A DNA stretch of 20,106 bases, from positions 1-20,106 of the IMG/VR virus record IMGVR_UViG_3300033145_001829. One strand, written 5' to 3'. The notes under the pieces were generated by a model that was given only the letters and a program-made list of their open reading frames with translations, had not been told where the DNA came from and searched no databases. The stretch is from a virus. A program made the translations under genes and the position numbers. Shown here in pieces: positions 1 through 7,187 of this stretch (within the stretch, counting starts at the first letter, position 1; every line of letters begins with the position of its first letter).

Positions 1-954
1 GAAGAATCTAGTGACCTAACTAAGGCATGGGAGAACTTAGTTAAAGAATCGTTTAGATTAACACAACAAATTCAATCACCGTCAGGAATAGATCCGGTTG
101 ATGACTGGACATTTGGAGGATTGCGATCTAAGCAGATTGGGATTTTCATGGGGCCAACTGGTGAAGGAAAATCAGTTGTCTTGCTAAACCTTGCTTATCA
201 TATCTCGAATTTGGAAGAATTTGATGTATGGTTTGTCACTAATGAACTTTCTCTAGATGAACAAGCTGAGAGGATGCTAAGTCGAGTAATTGGAATTCCA
301 ATGCAGCATATCCAGCATAATCTAGATCAAGTAGACATGGGATTAAAAGTAAACTGGGATAAGTACAAAAATTCCAGATTACGAGTTACTTCGGTTAACT
401 CAGACATCTCAACTGCGGAATTAGAGAATATGATGGCTCGTTGGGCTACTATCTCTGGTTGGAAGCCTCAAGTGATTATTCTGGACTTTATGGAAAGGAT
501 GAAGCCCAATGATGATGGGTATCAGAGAAGTGCAGAGTGGCAGTGGTTAGGAGCTATCGCTAAAGACTTGGTAAGGTTTGCACGCCGCCATAATCAGATT
601 ATTTGGACAGCATGTCAAACAAATAGATCAGGGTTTAATAAAGAAGAGAGAATGAGCATGTCAATGGGTCAATCTTCTACTAGGCACTTTCAAGAGGCTG
701 CTGCTGTAATAGGCATTAGAAAAACTTGGGGGACTAATAAAAAAGAAGCTATTGAGCTTGAATCGTTGAAGATGAGACATGGTAAGACTAGTCTTGACTC
801 TATTTGCTTAGAATGCAATTTAGAAACAATGTATATCACTAATACTGTCACAGAGAAAATGGAGAGGGTAGAGGAGGACGATGATGATACTAGTGGTGGG
901 ACTGTTAAGTCAAGGGCTAAACCTGCTAGAGGAAAGCAGAAAAAGAAAAGATAA
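1..954 (+). CDS. Replicative DNA helicase, DnaB/gp41-like (C-terminal part, 5' end outside window)
   Basis: The reading frame is open from the left edge, so the N-terminal part is missing; 317 residues are visible. An in-frame TTG at 121 is not the start, because coding sequence continues upstream of it. The visible part is a RecA-type motor domain. Walker A (GPTGEGKS) is at visible residues 51-58. A Walker B strand (VIILDF, Asp162) follows. Farther on are a 'TACQTNRSG' segment matching the DnaB Q-T/L-N-R motif and an 'LKMRHGKT' segment in the place of the DnaB basic finger. In this family the hexamer unwinds DNA at the fork and partners with a primase, and a primase gene lies just downstream. 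The C-terminus is an acidic run followed by a Lys/Arg-rich tail, probably disordered. A RadA-like or other RecA-fold ATPase is possible but fits the Q-T-N-R motif less well. Confidence 0.85.
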   Translation, partial: EESSDLTKAWENLVKESFRLTQQIQSPSGIDPVDDWTFGGLRSKQIGIFMGPTGEGKSVVLLNLAYHISNLEEFDVWFVTNELSLDEQAERMLSRVIGIPMQHIQHNLDQVDMGLKVNWDKYKNSRLRVTSVNSDISTAELENMMARWATISGWKPQVIILDFMERMKPNDDGYQRSAEWQWLGAIAKDLVRFARRHNQIIWTACQTNRSGFNKEERMSMSMGQSSTRHFQEAAAVIGIRKTWGTNKKEAIELESLKMRHGKTSLDSICLECNLETMYITNTVTEKMERVEEDDDDTSGGTVKSRAKPARGKQKKKR

Positions 955-1030
955 TTAGAGGATTGAGTTGAGTCTAGAAGTCTTTTCCTCCTTTCAACTT
1001 CTAGATTCCTCTCCTCTAATTTAAGGAGAG
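954..1030 (+). promoter_or_regulatory. Long intergenic hairpin with an alternative fold that hides the downstream ribosome binding site
   Basis: Seen directly: 954-962 pairs perfectly with 1012-1020, 965-967 pairs with 1009-1011, and 970-981 pairs with 997-1008 (one G-T pair). This makes about 24 base pairs interrupted only by two 2-nt bulges, with a 15-nt loop at 982-996. No T-run follows, so it is not a textbook intrinsic terminator. The Shine-Dalgarno AAGGAG (1023-1028) of the next gene lies just after the stem. CTCTCCT at 1009-1015 is perfectly complementary to AGGAGAG at 1024-1030, so a second hairpin that masks the site competes with the first. The loop also contains CTCCTT (988-993), complementary to the same site. 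An RNase III processing site, attenuator or translational switch is inferred, not shown. Confidence 0.6.
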
Positions 1031-1034
1031 TAAA

Positions 1035-1241
1035 ATGAAAAAAAGATATTGGGTAAGTCAATATATGTTAGAAGAAGAGGGCAGAAACTATATTAAAGAT
1101 ATGAATTTAGATCACCGACAGGTCAAAGCAAATAAATATGTTGATATTATAAAACTTGCAATAGAACATAATTACAAGTATATTTATTGTGAACGAAAAA
1201 TGATTTTGGAGAATCCATGGTACGAAAGAATGCAATCATAG
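1035..1241 (+). CDS. Small hypothetical protein, 68 aa
   Basis: I do not recognise this protein. It begins with ATG six bases after a strong AAGGAG site (1023-1028) and ends at TAG, the only amber stop I noted in the window. It is rich in Lys, Tyr and Glu, has no signal peptide or membrane segment, and looks like a small soluble helical protein. Its last 25 bases overlap the start of the primase gene, whose GGAG site lies inside it, so the two are probably translationally coupled. Because it sits directly after the helicase-primase hairpin, its translation is the one most likely affected by that RNA structure. Confidence 0.6.
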   Translation: MKKRYWVSQYMLEEEGRNYIKDMNLDHRQVKANKYVDIIKLAIEHNYKYIYCERKMILENPWYERMQS

Positions 1242-2185
1242 AATGGTTTCATAAAGCTGGTTGGGGTGTAAACGCAATTGAGCATAGTGAGATTCAAACT
1301 AATTGCCCGAAATGTGGATATGGGAACTTCTATTTCAACATACGGAAATTAGTAGGTATCTGCCATAAAGCTAGATGCGACTATCACATTCATCCACCGA
1401 TATTGGAAGATTTGGAAAAATTAGCCGGATTCGGGCCGGATGAACATGGAGGATTTCGAGTTCGTGTGGACGACCCCATTCCAGTACGAAATTCGGTGGA
1501 AGTGACCTTACCTGGAGATCCGGTCATTCAGGTGATAGGCGGGCAACAGATGACGAAATATCCTAAGGTGGTGGACTATTTAGTAAATAGAAGGCTCACT
1601 TCTTATGATGTGCTACGATTCAAGCTAACGTGCGATGAGACTCGGGTGTATGTGCCAGTGTTTAAAGGAGAGACATTAATCAATTATGTGGGCCGGGATC
1701 TAACAGGAAAGGAAAGGAAGAAATACTTATACTCAAAGGGAGCAAAGACTAGTGAATGGTTGTTTGGCTGGGATGAATGTCAGGGCTGGGAGCGGCTCAC
1801 TCTAGTGGAAAATACGTTCGTTAGCATATCATTTCGAAATGTGCTACAATGCACTACGAACTTTGGATCTAGCTTAAGTGATGCTCAGATTACTTTGATT
1901 GCTAAGTCTAAGATTAAAACAGTAGCTATTTTGTGGGATGAAGGGACACATCGTTCAGCAAACAAAGCAGTTAGAAAACTAGCTAATCATGGAGTCAATG
2001 CTTGCTATGCTATCATGAAAGGACAACCTGATGAGCATGACCCTGGAGTGATCTATCAAATTGCTAGTGACTGCCATGAGGTAGCTAGTAAAGGTGTGAG
2101 ATATCTTGATCCCTTTGGTATTGGATCAGAGAAGAGACAGCAGGATGTTGAAAATAAGAAACAACAGAAGAGGAGAAGCAGATGA
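1217..2185 (+). CDS. DNA primase-like protein with zinc finger and divergent TOPRIM domain
   Basis: The 322-residue product has the order expected of a phage primase. An N-terminal zinc finger has C30-x2-C33, then C49 and C54. A middle 'YLVNRRLT...VPVF' region resembles the DnaG/T7 gp4 RNA-polymerase fold. A TOPRIM-like segment has Glu198 in 'LVENTF' and Asp241 in 'ILWDEG', and ends with the 'DEHDPG' stretch that usually closes TOPRIM. In this family the enzyme makes RNA primers for lagging-strand synthesis beside the DnaB-type helicase, which is encoded just upstream. The start ATG at 1217 follows GGAG with a 5-base gap. Two oddities: the usual EG..DAL motif reads ENTFVSI, and the second Asp of the DxD motif is replaced by Gly243. 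The protein may therefore be a divergent or weakened primase. The C-terminus is Lys/Arg/Gln-rich. Confidence 0.75.
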   Translation: MVRKNAIIEWFHKAGWGVNAIEHSEIQTNCPKCGYGNFYFNIRKLVGICHKARCDYHIHPPILEDLEKLAGFGPDEHGGFRVRVDDPIPVRNSVEVTLPGDPVIQVIGGQQMTKYPKVVDYLVNRRLTSYDVLRFKLTCDETRVYVPVFKGETLINYVGRDLTGKERKKYLYSKGAKTSEWLFGWDECQGWERLTLVENTFVSISFRNVLQCTTNFGSSLSDAQITLIAKSKIKTVAILWDEGTHRSANKAVRKLANHGVNACYAIMKGQPDEHDPGVIYQIASDCHEVASKGVRYLDPFGIGSEKRQQDVENKKQQKRRSR

Positions 2186-2331
2186 CAATAGAAGAGTTAA
2201 TTAATGCTATACTGAAAACTGATATTTTATTTGTTGTAAAATGTTTCGTAATAGCCGCTGTAGGATGGGCAGTAGTAATTGTTGGTGGTGCTTTCGCGTG
2301 GGGAAGGTTTCTTTTTTGGAAAAGGAGATAA
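2182..2331 (+). CDS. Small membrane protein, 49 aa
   Basis: This short gene starts with an ATGA overlap on the primase stop, so it is probably translated by reinitiation; AGGAG at 2171-2175 is also close. The peptide has a charged N-terminus, one hydrophobic segment at about residues 15-40 with a Gly/Ala/Val core, and a basic end (WKRR). That pattern suggests a single-pass inner-membrane peptide with the C-terminus in the cytoplasm. No family is recognised. Holin-like peptides and membrane anchors for phage replication both have this shape, but nothing here decides between them. Confidence rests on start coupling, the hydrophobic pattern and tight packing. Confidence 0.55.
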   Translation: MTIEELINAILKTDILFVVKCFVIAAVGWAVVIVGGAFAWGRFLFWKRR

Positions 2332-2334
2332 GTA

Positions 2335-2502
2335 ATGATTACAATTGAAATAGAAGTACCGGCTGCTAAATATTCTGTTTATACAATTGCAAAGGTTGTA
2401 GAAAAAGTATTGGCTGCGATGAATCCAGAAGAGGATTGGAGTGTATGGGTTAATCAAAACGTTGACAGAATACTAGAAGTTAATATCATGTCAGTTAATT
2501 AA
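2335..2502 (+). CDS. Small hypothetical protein, 55 aa
   Basis: ATG at 2335 follows AAAAGGAG (2319-2326) with a good gap, and the frame runs to TAA at 2500-2502. The product begins with an alternating hydrophobic/acidic strand (MITIEIEVP) and continues with a helix-like segment; no membrane segment or metal motif is visible. I do not recognise it. The gene fills the space between the membrane peptide and the next small gene with only short gaps on both sides, which supports it being real. Confidence 0.55.
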   Translation: MITIEIEVPAAKYSVYTIAKVVEKVLAAMNPEEDWSVWVNQNVDRILEVNIMSVN

Positions 2503-2512
2503 GGAGGAAGTA

Positions 2513-2758
2513 ATGGCAAAACAAATTGCATTAACACTTCCCGATCTACTAGCAATACAAGCTAAACAATATTGGTTAGATTTTGCAGCAGATCATTTTT
2601 ATAATGAAAGATTTTGGCCTGGAAAATCTTTTGCACGAGCTTGGTTAGAGGGAGATACTACTGTAGATTACTTATCTTTACCTAGAGATGAACAAGCCTG
2701 TCAAGCTGAACAATGCTTGGTTGAAACTTGGATAGAGTTAGGAGAAATTGATGGGTAA
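2513..2758 (+). CDS. Small acidic hypothetical protein, 81 aa
   Basis: ATG at 2513 follows a full AAGGAGG site (2501-2507). The 81-residue product is acidic, rich in Trp, Ala, Leu and Gln, predicted helical, and lacks Cys-pair metal sites and membrane segments. No family is recognised. Its last eight bases overlap the start of the DNA polymerase gene, whose GGAG site (2741-2744) lies inside it, so the two are likely translated together. A role linked to the polymerase is only a guess from that position. Confidence 0.6.
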   Translation: MAKQIALTLPDLLAIQAKQYWLDFAADHFYNERFWPGKSFARAWLEGDTTVDYLSLPRDEQACQAEQCLVETWIELGEIDG

Positions 2759-5384
2759 CTGTAGGAAAGATCCCTTCTGTCACTTGAGTACAGAGTCAGC
2801 ATTAATAGAGCTAAGAGGTGATTCATTTGAAAACATTCTTCGTTTACACAATGAAAATAAGTTACCTGTTTCTTTGTCTCTACCCCTGAAAGGACAGTTC
2901 GATACCATGATAGTAGGAGAGTCACCTTCTTTTGATGACATGAAAGGAAACATGCCGTTTCAAGATGAGTCAAGTGACTTACTAATAAGCTTTATAGAAC
3001 GAGCAGGACTTAATCCAAAGAGAACTTACGCAACTTATATTGTTAAATGTAAGCCACCATTTAGAAAGCCCTCAGTTAAAGAGATCAATACATGTAAAGT
3101 GGAGCATCTATTTGAGGAGATAAAAGCAATAGAACCTAAGGTGATTATCTTACTAGGGAACATAGCTGCTAGAGCATTTAACTTACACAATAAAGGAGGA
3201 ATGACTACAATCCATGGAAAAGTTTACCAACTACCTATTCCTACTGAGAAGGAACCACTATACAATGTCATACCTACTTTCAATCCTTCGATGTTTATTT
3301 ATAGACCTAACCCACAACTCCAACAGTCTGTGGTTAATGACTATAGGAATGCTCAAATGATTTTAGAGAACAAACCAATTGGTTCTCCTCAAGAGATTAA
3401 GTATAATCTTATTGATACTTATGAGAAAGTTAATTGGCTTGTTGATCAGCTCAATAGTGTGCCTAAGTTTGCATGTGATACTGAATCTGTTAGTCTTCCT
3501 TGGTCTACTAGTCAAATCTTATGCATGAGTTTCTGTTGGGGGTATCCTGATAAGACTGCGGTTCTTCCTTTCATGCACCACGATAAAGAAAGCGAGAACG
3601 CTGAACTCTTTTACCCACCTGAATCTAAGGTGGATATCGAGAGACAGATCTATACAAAGTGGTGCAAAACAGGACTGGCTTTAGTTCTTAATAAACTAGC
3701 AGTACCTTTTAGAGACTCTGGGATTAGTAAGATTTTTCATAACTATAAGTATGATGCTAATGTTATCAGACAATGGTTAGGAATTGGGATACAGGGATTC
3801 ATTTATGACACCATGGTTCTTCATCATTTACTACAGGAAGAAGGGAGTCATAAGCTAGAGGATTTAGCTGATGAGGAGTTTGAATACGGTGATTATAGTG
3901 AACCAATTAGGAGAATAGTAGGACATGGAAAGAAACTACTAAGAGACTATGGACATATTCCTGATGAAATCCTGTGGCCTTATGCTTCCTTAGACGCTGA
4001 GTCTACTTGGAGATTAGAGAATGAAAAATATACTCATAGACTTAGAGCTAAGCCTAGTCTATGGAAACTATATTGTGAAGAATCAGAGCCTCTCTTAAAA
4101 GCATTAGTGAAAGCAGAGTGGTGGGGGCATAAGATTGATACAAATGTAGTTGATACTTTAGAGCAGGAGTATACACAACGACAAGATGTTCTGTTGACAG
4201 AGATGAGAGGTTTAACTAATCCAACTTTCAATCCTCTTTCTCATCCTCAAGTTAAGCAAGCGTTTTTTGACATGGGACTAGCACATTTGATTCTGGATGA
4301 TCGTGCGACATCAGGAATCAAAGCAGACAAGAGTGTCTTAGCAGACATACAAGATGATGTACCGTTAGCTAGTAAGCTCTTAGAGTATAGGACTAATCGT
4401 AAGCTGTTAAGTACTTACTTACAAGATGCTAGAGATCACATCGAAGCTGATGGTAGAATCAGACACTCCTGGTATCCACTTACTGTTACAGGGAGACTAT
4501 CATGTAGGTTCTTTCATCAGATTCCTAAGACAGATCCGTATCGTATTCAAAAAGGTTTACTTGTGATGAGAGACATGTTCATTGTTGAGCCTGGATACAC
4601 TATGGTTTACGGAGACTATAGTCAAGTAGAGTTAAGAATCTTGGCTATTAAGTCACGCGATCAAGAGATGCTTCGTATTATGGATGACCATGATCAAGAC
4701 TTACATGCTGCTACTACCTATGAGTTTATTCGTAAGGTATGGACTGGATACACAGAAGAGATGGCAAGAAAAGACAAGTTCAATAGAGCAGAAGTAGGGA
4801 AGAGGATTAACTTTGGTCTTGCTTATGGTTCTCAAGGACATGCTCTAGTTAAGACAGGAAAATGGCAAGACTGGGATGGAGTTATCCGTTCGTTCACTTG
4901 GGACATGTTGAATGAAGGAATGATAGCATGGAAGCGGAGATTCCCTGGTGTAGGACAGTATTTAGAAGATGTACCAGAAGCAGCACGTAGATGTGGTGGC
5001 ATTGTATATAATTGTTTTGGAAGAGAAAGGAGACTAGGAGGTAGATTAAACTTAGCGAGTAAAGCTAAGAGAGGGGACGCTGAGCGAGAGGCAGTTAACT
5101 TCCCTATTCAATCAGCGGCTGGAGGTTTAACTAATCGAACTATAAGTATGATGGATAGAGTTATAGACAGAGCTATTAGTAAAGGAGAGATAGAAGAAGG
5201 CCATGTGAAATTAATTAATACAGTACATGACTCTATTGCATATGAAGTTAAAGATGAGCTAGTAGAGTGGTTTGTAGTAGTGTTAAAACAAATAGGTGAA
5301 AGACAAATTCCAGAGTTAGATTATCAAACGTTTGAAATGGACATTGGAGTTGGTCATACCTGGACAACAGCAGAAGGAGAATAA
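2751..5384 (+). CDS. polA: DNA polymerase, family A, with N-terminal uracil-DNA-glycosylase-like domain
   Basis: The 877-residue protein is a three-part fusion. Residues about 50-200 resemble a family 4/5 uracil-DNA glycosylase: GESPS at 56-60, then GNMPF, KCKPP at 99-103, an 'ILLGNIAA' strand, and FNPS at 177-180 where the family usually has HPS. A DEDD 3'-5' proofreading domain follows, with Asp243 and Glu245 (DTE), Asp335 (HNYKYD) and Tyr411...Asp415. The polymerase domain has motif A DYSQVELR (Asp622), motif B K684..NFGLAYG and motif C HDS (Asp827). No 5'-3' exonuclease domain is present. UDG-Pol I fusions are known from SPO1-like phages. I chose ATG 2751 because GGAG at 2741-2744 is six bases away; a TTG at 2748 would add one residue. 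This is the replicative polymerase acting with the helicase, primase and SSB. The role of the glycosylase domain is uncertain. Confidence 0.95.
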   Translation: MGNCRKDPFCHLSTESALIELRGDSFENILRLHNENKLPVSLSLPLKGQFDTMIVGESPSFDDMKGNMPFQDESSDLLISFIERAGLNPKRTYATYIVKCKPPFRKPSVKEINTCKVEHLFEEIKAIEPKVIILLGNIAARAFNLHNKGGMTTIHGKVYQLPIPTEKEPLYNVIPTFNPSMFIYRPNPQLQQSVVNDYRNAQMILENKPIGSPQEIKYNLIDTYEKVNWLVDQLNSVPKFACDTESVSLPWSTSQILCMSFCWGYPDKTAVLPFMHHDKESENAELFYPPESKVDIERQIYTKWCKTGLALVLNKLAVPFRDSGISKIFHNYKYDANVIRQWLGIGIQGFIYDTMVLHHLLQEEGSHKLEDLADEEFEYGDYSEPIRRIVGHGKKLLRDYGHIPDEILWPYASLDAESTWRLENEKYTHRLRAKPSLWKLYCEESEPLLKALVKAEWWGHKIDTNVVDTLEQEYTQRQDVLLTEMRGLTNPTFNPLSHPQVKQAFFDMGLAHLILDDRATSGIKADKSVLADIQDDVPLASKLLEYRTNRKLLSTYLQDARDHIEADGRIRHSWYPLTVTGRLSCRFFHQIPKTDPYRIQKGLLVMRDMFIVEPGYTMVYGDYSQVELRILAIKSRDQEMLRIMDDHDQDLHAATTYEFIRKVWTGYTEEMARKDKFNRAEVGKRINFGLAYGSQGHALVKTGKWQDWDGVIRSFTWDMLNEGMIAWKRRFPGVGQYLEDVPEAARRCGGIVYNCFGRERRLGGRLNLASKAKRGDAEREAVNFPIQSAAGGLTNRTISMMDRVIDRAISKGEIEEGHVKLINTVHDSIAYEVKDELVEWFVVVLKQIGERQIPELDYQTFEMDIGVGHTWTTAEGE

Positions 5385-5385
5385 T

Positions 5386-5706
5386 ATGAAACTTAGAATC
5401 GTAATTAAATTTCCTACATCTGACCAAGTTATAAGAGAGTTCGATAGTCTTGTAGAAGGCAATCATTATATGGGTGTACTTCAACAAGGCTTCACTCATA
5501 AACATAAGTCGTATCAACTAGGAGAACATGGGATTAACTTTGATCAATATGATGGAGTAGAAACAGTAATAGTTCATTGTATTACTCAAGCAGAAGCAGA
5601 TAAGAAACTAACTGACTTATTAGATCAAACTTCTGCTGGTTTTAGGGACAAGCTAACTCCTCCGTTTAAGACTGACTCTGGAGATGGTGGAGGTTTCTTA
5701 AATTAA
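5386..5706 (+). CDS. Hypothetical protein, 106 aa
   Basis: ATG at 5386 is two bases after the polymerase stop and follows AAGGAG (5374-5379), so the gene belongs to the same transcript. A TTG farther upstream would run into the polymerase frame and is not needed. The product starts with a beta-strand (MKLRIVIKFP), contains His- and Asp-rich middle parts, and ends in a Gly-rich tail (DGGGFLN). No catalytic motif or membrane segment is visible and I do not recognise a family. The next gene begins on the base after its stop, so the two products are likely made in step and may work together. Confidence 0.6.
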   Translation: MKLRIVIKFPTSDQVIREFDSLVEGNHYMGVLQQGFTHKHKSYQLGEHGINFDQYDGVETVIVHCITQAEADKKLTDLLDQTSAGFRDKLTPPFKTDSGDGGGFLN

Positions 5707-6177
5707 ATGAGCGAGAATCTAATCATTGAAAAGCTAGTTCCTCAAGAGGATAAATCAGTTCAATGGGTACCATATCGGTACACATTTGAACCAGAGAAAG
5801 ATTTTTTAATTGATCCTGAAAATCTTGATGGAGAGATTTGCAAAGTCGGACAGCTTATGCTACAATACGGAGAAGCTCGTAGTCTACTTGACGCACAGGC
5901 TGAGAGATATAAGAGAGACATTGAACGTATCCATGCTCATTGTTATTTAGAGTATCGAAAAGTATTATTACAGGAAGGAGAACGGGCTACAAACGAAGTT
6001 ATAAAAGCTCATGTAGTGACAAATAATCACTATCAAAAAGCAGTTCAGAAGTACATTGAAGTAAGTAAACAATCTAACTTAGCTGAAGGCTGGTGGAGAA
6101 TGATTCAGAAGAAGGCTGACTTACTTCAATCAATTGTCTATAAGCAAGGCGCTGAGATTAAAAGAGGTGCTTTTTAA
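5707..6177 (+). CDS. Candidate UvsY-like recombination mediator, 156 aa
   Basis: The start ATG directly abuts the TAA of the previous gene; the nearest GGAGG (about 5688-5692) is rather far upstream, so coupled reinitiation is likely. The protein is largely helical and charged, with an N-terminal 'IDPENLDGEI' lead-in, a middle region rich in Arg, Lys and Glu, and a C-terminal 'WWRMIQKKADLLQSIVY' helix. That shape, and the C-terminal 'Lq.i.y..g' pattern, resemble UvsY, which helps load the RecA-like UvsX protein onto SSB-coated ssDNA. The neighbouring gp32-like SSB and RecA genes fit this role. The likeness is one of size, helix layout and context rather than a diagnostic motif, so another small replication accessory protein is possible. 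Confidence 0.45.
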   Translation: MSENLIIEKLVPQEDKSVQWVPYRYTFEPEKDFLIDPENLDGEICKVGQLMLQYGEARSLLDAQAERYKRDIERIHAHCYLEYRKVLLQEGERATNEVIKAHVVTNNHYQKAVQKYIEVSKQSNLAEGWWRMIQKKADLLQSIVYKQGAEIKRGAF

Positions 6178-6180
6178 TTT

Positions 6181-6211
6181 CGGACAAAAATTCTCAAAAA
6201 AAGGAATAATT
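6181..6211 (+). repeat. 31-nt perfect direct repeat, copy 1 (upstream of ssb)
   Basis: Bases 6181-6211 are identical to 17788-17818. The element begins CGGACAAAAATTCTC and ends GGAATAATT, with an A-run between. It sits three bases after the TAA of the UvsY-like gene and 31 bases before the SSB start codon. It holds a CGGACA and an AATAAT separated by 18 bases, which loosely resemble -35 and -10 boxes, and also an AAGGA. The gap it occupies is one of the few real intergenic spaces in the window. It could be a phage promoter or an RNA/translation element. Confidence 0.75.
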
Positions 6212-6242
6212 CAATATACCCACAAATCTAAGGAGATTATCA

Positions 6243-7187
6243 ATGAGTGACTTTTTTCAACCTAACAGAGAACTACTAGACCAAGAACGAGCACGGGATG
6301 CAAAGGAGAACGTAGAACTAGACGGGCCTAAGCCTTTCCGGCTAGAAAAGGGAGTAACAGAGTTCCGTGTGCTACCTCCTTTTGATGATACGGGAAAGTG
6401 GTACCGAGAAATCAAAGAGTATTGGGTACCTATTGATGGGTACAATCAGCGGTTTACCTCTCCTTCTGCTTTCGGACTCCCTGATCCTATTGCTGACAAG
6501 CGACAAGAACTAATGGATGCAGGTGGAGAAGCTAACATGAAGATTGCCAAAGGTCTTGGAGAACGAAGAGCTTTTCTTTATAACATCATCGTTAAGAGTG
6601 CTCCTCCTGGAGTAGAGTTTACTCCTGGACAGGTGTACGTATTAAAGACAGGGGTAAAGGTTAAGCGTTCTCTATTAGGCAGTGACTCTGATCTACAGGG
6701 TGGCTTTGCTGACATTACTAACCCGGATGCTGGTGTATCCTTTAGAGTTACACGTAGTGGCGCAGGACTAAACACTGACTACGATGTGAAGACATGTGCT
6801 GGTCGGACTTCGTTAGCAGATGACTTAGCTCTAGTGGGAATGGCAATGATTGGTGCTAAGCATCTATACCAGTTAGGAGAGCTATACCCTCCGAAGAGCG
6901 CCGATGAACTTAAGCTAGATATGCTTGGGTTGAAGCCAGCAACAAGCATTCCACAAGCCGCCCCGCAAGTAGCTCAACCAGTAGCTCAACCAACATTTCA
7001 GGGAACCGCACCTGTTCAGACTCCTGGCCCCGCTAGTAGTCCTGTACCTAATAATCCCATTGCTGCGCCTCAGCAGGTGGTTCAAGACCCGACTCAGGTA
7101 GTAGAACCTCAACCTGTACCACCCGCACCGCTGCCTGAAATCAAAGCACCTCCCGCAATTATTCCTACAGAGGAAGAGAAATTTTAA
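6243..7187 (+). CDS. Single-stranded DNA-binding protein, gp32-like
   Basis: The 314-residue product has the plan of the T4 gp32 and cyanophage-type SSBs. A short acidic N-terminus is followed by an OB-fold-like core at about residues 30-225, which opens with 'FRLEKGVTEFRVLPP' (a lysine-rich strand followed by the RVLP signature). A long Pro/Gln/Val/Ala-rich linker follows at about 230-305, and the protein ends in an acidic tip (TEEEKF) of the kind that recruits partner proteins. The linker includes a short tandem VAQP repeat. The zinc-binding Cys/His set of T4 gp32 is not visible. The protein would coat ssDNA at the fork and in recombination. The start ATG follows AAGGAG at 6231. The gene is preceded by the 31-nt repeat and overlaps the next gene by TAATG. 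Confidence 0.8.
   Translation: MSDFFQPNRELLDQERARDAKENVELDGPKPFRLEKGVTEFRVLPPFDDTGKWYREIKEYWVPIDGYNQRFTSPSAFGLPDPIADKRQELMDAGGEANMKIAKGLGERRAFLYNIIVKSAPPGVEFTPGQVYVLKTGVKVKRSLLGSDSDLQGGFADITNPDAGVSFRVTRSGAGLNTDYDVKTCAGRTSLADDLALVGMAMIGAKHLYQLGELYPPKSADELKLDMLGLKPATSIPQAAPQVAQPVAQPTFQGTAPVQTPGPASSPVPNNPIAAPQQVVQDPTQVVEPQPVPPAPLPEIKAPPAIIPTEEEKF

Noticed and set aside
361-375. A partial match (ACAAAAATTC) to the 31-nt repeat within the helicase gene
   Set aside because: It is only ten bases, in coding sequence, and low-complexity AT-rich; chance explains it.
954-1020. Classical intrinsic terminator after the helicase gene
   Set aside because: The stem is strong but AT-rich and is followed by ATTTAAGGAG rather than a T-run; a regulatory or processing hairpin fits better.
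690-1061. Open frame on the minus strand opposite the helicase end and hairpin
   Set aside because: It is antisense to a clear gene, its low-complexity product (Ser and Phe runs) mirrors the acidic and Lys codons of the helicase end, and there is no good ribosome site.
2227-2457. Minus-strand open frame over the two small genes
   Set aside because: The + strand frames at 2182-2331 and 2335-2502 have ribosome sites and tight coupling; the minus frame has neither and runs against all other genes.
6181-6211. Host sigma-70 promoter upstream of ssb
   Set aside because: The -35 match is weak, and the same box in copy 2 would start transcription within the kinase start codon; kept only as one option in the repeat finding.
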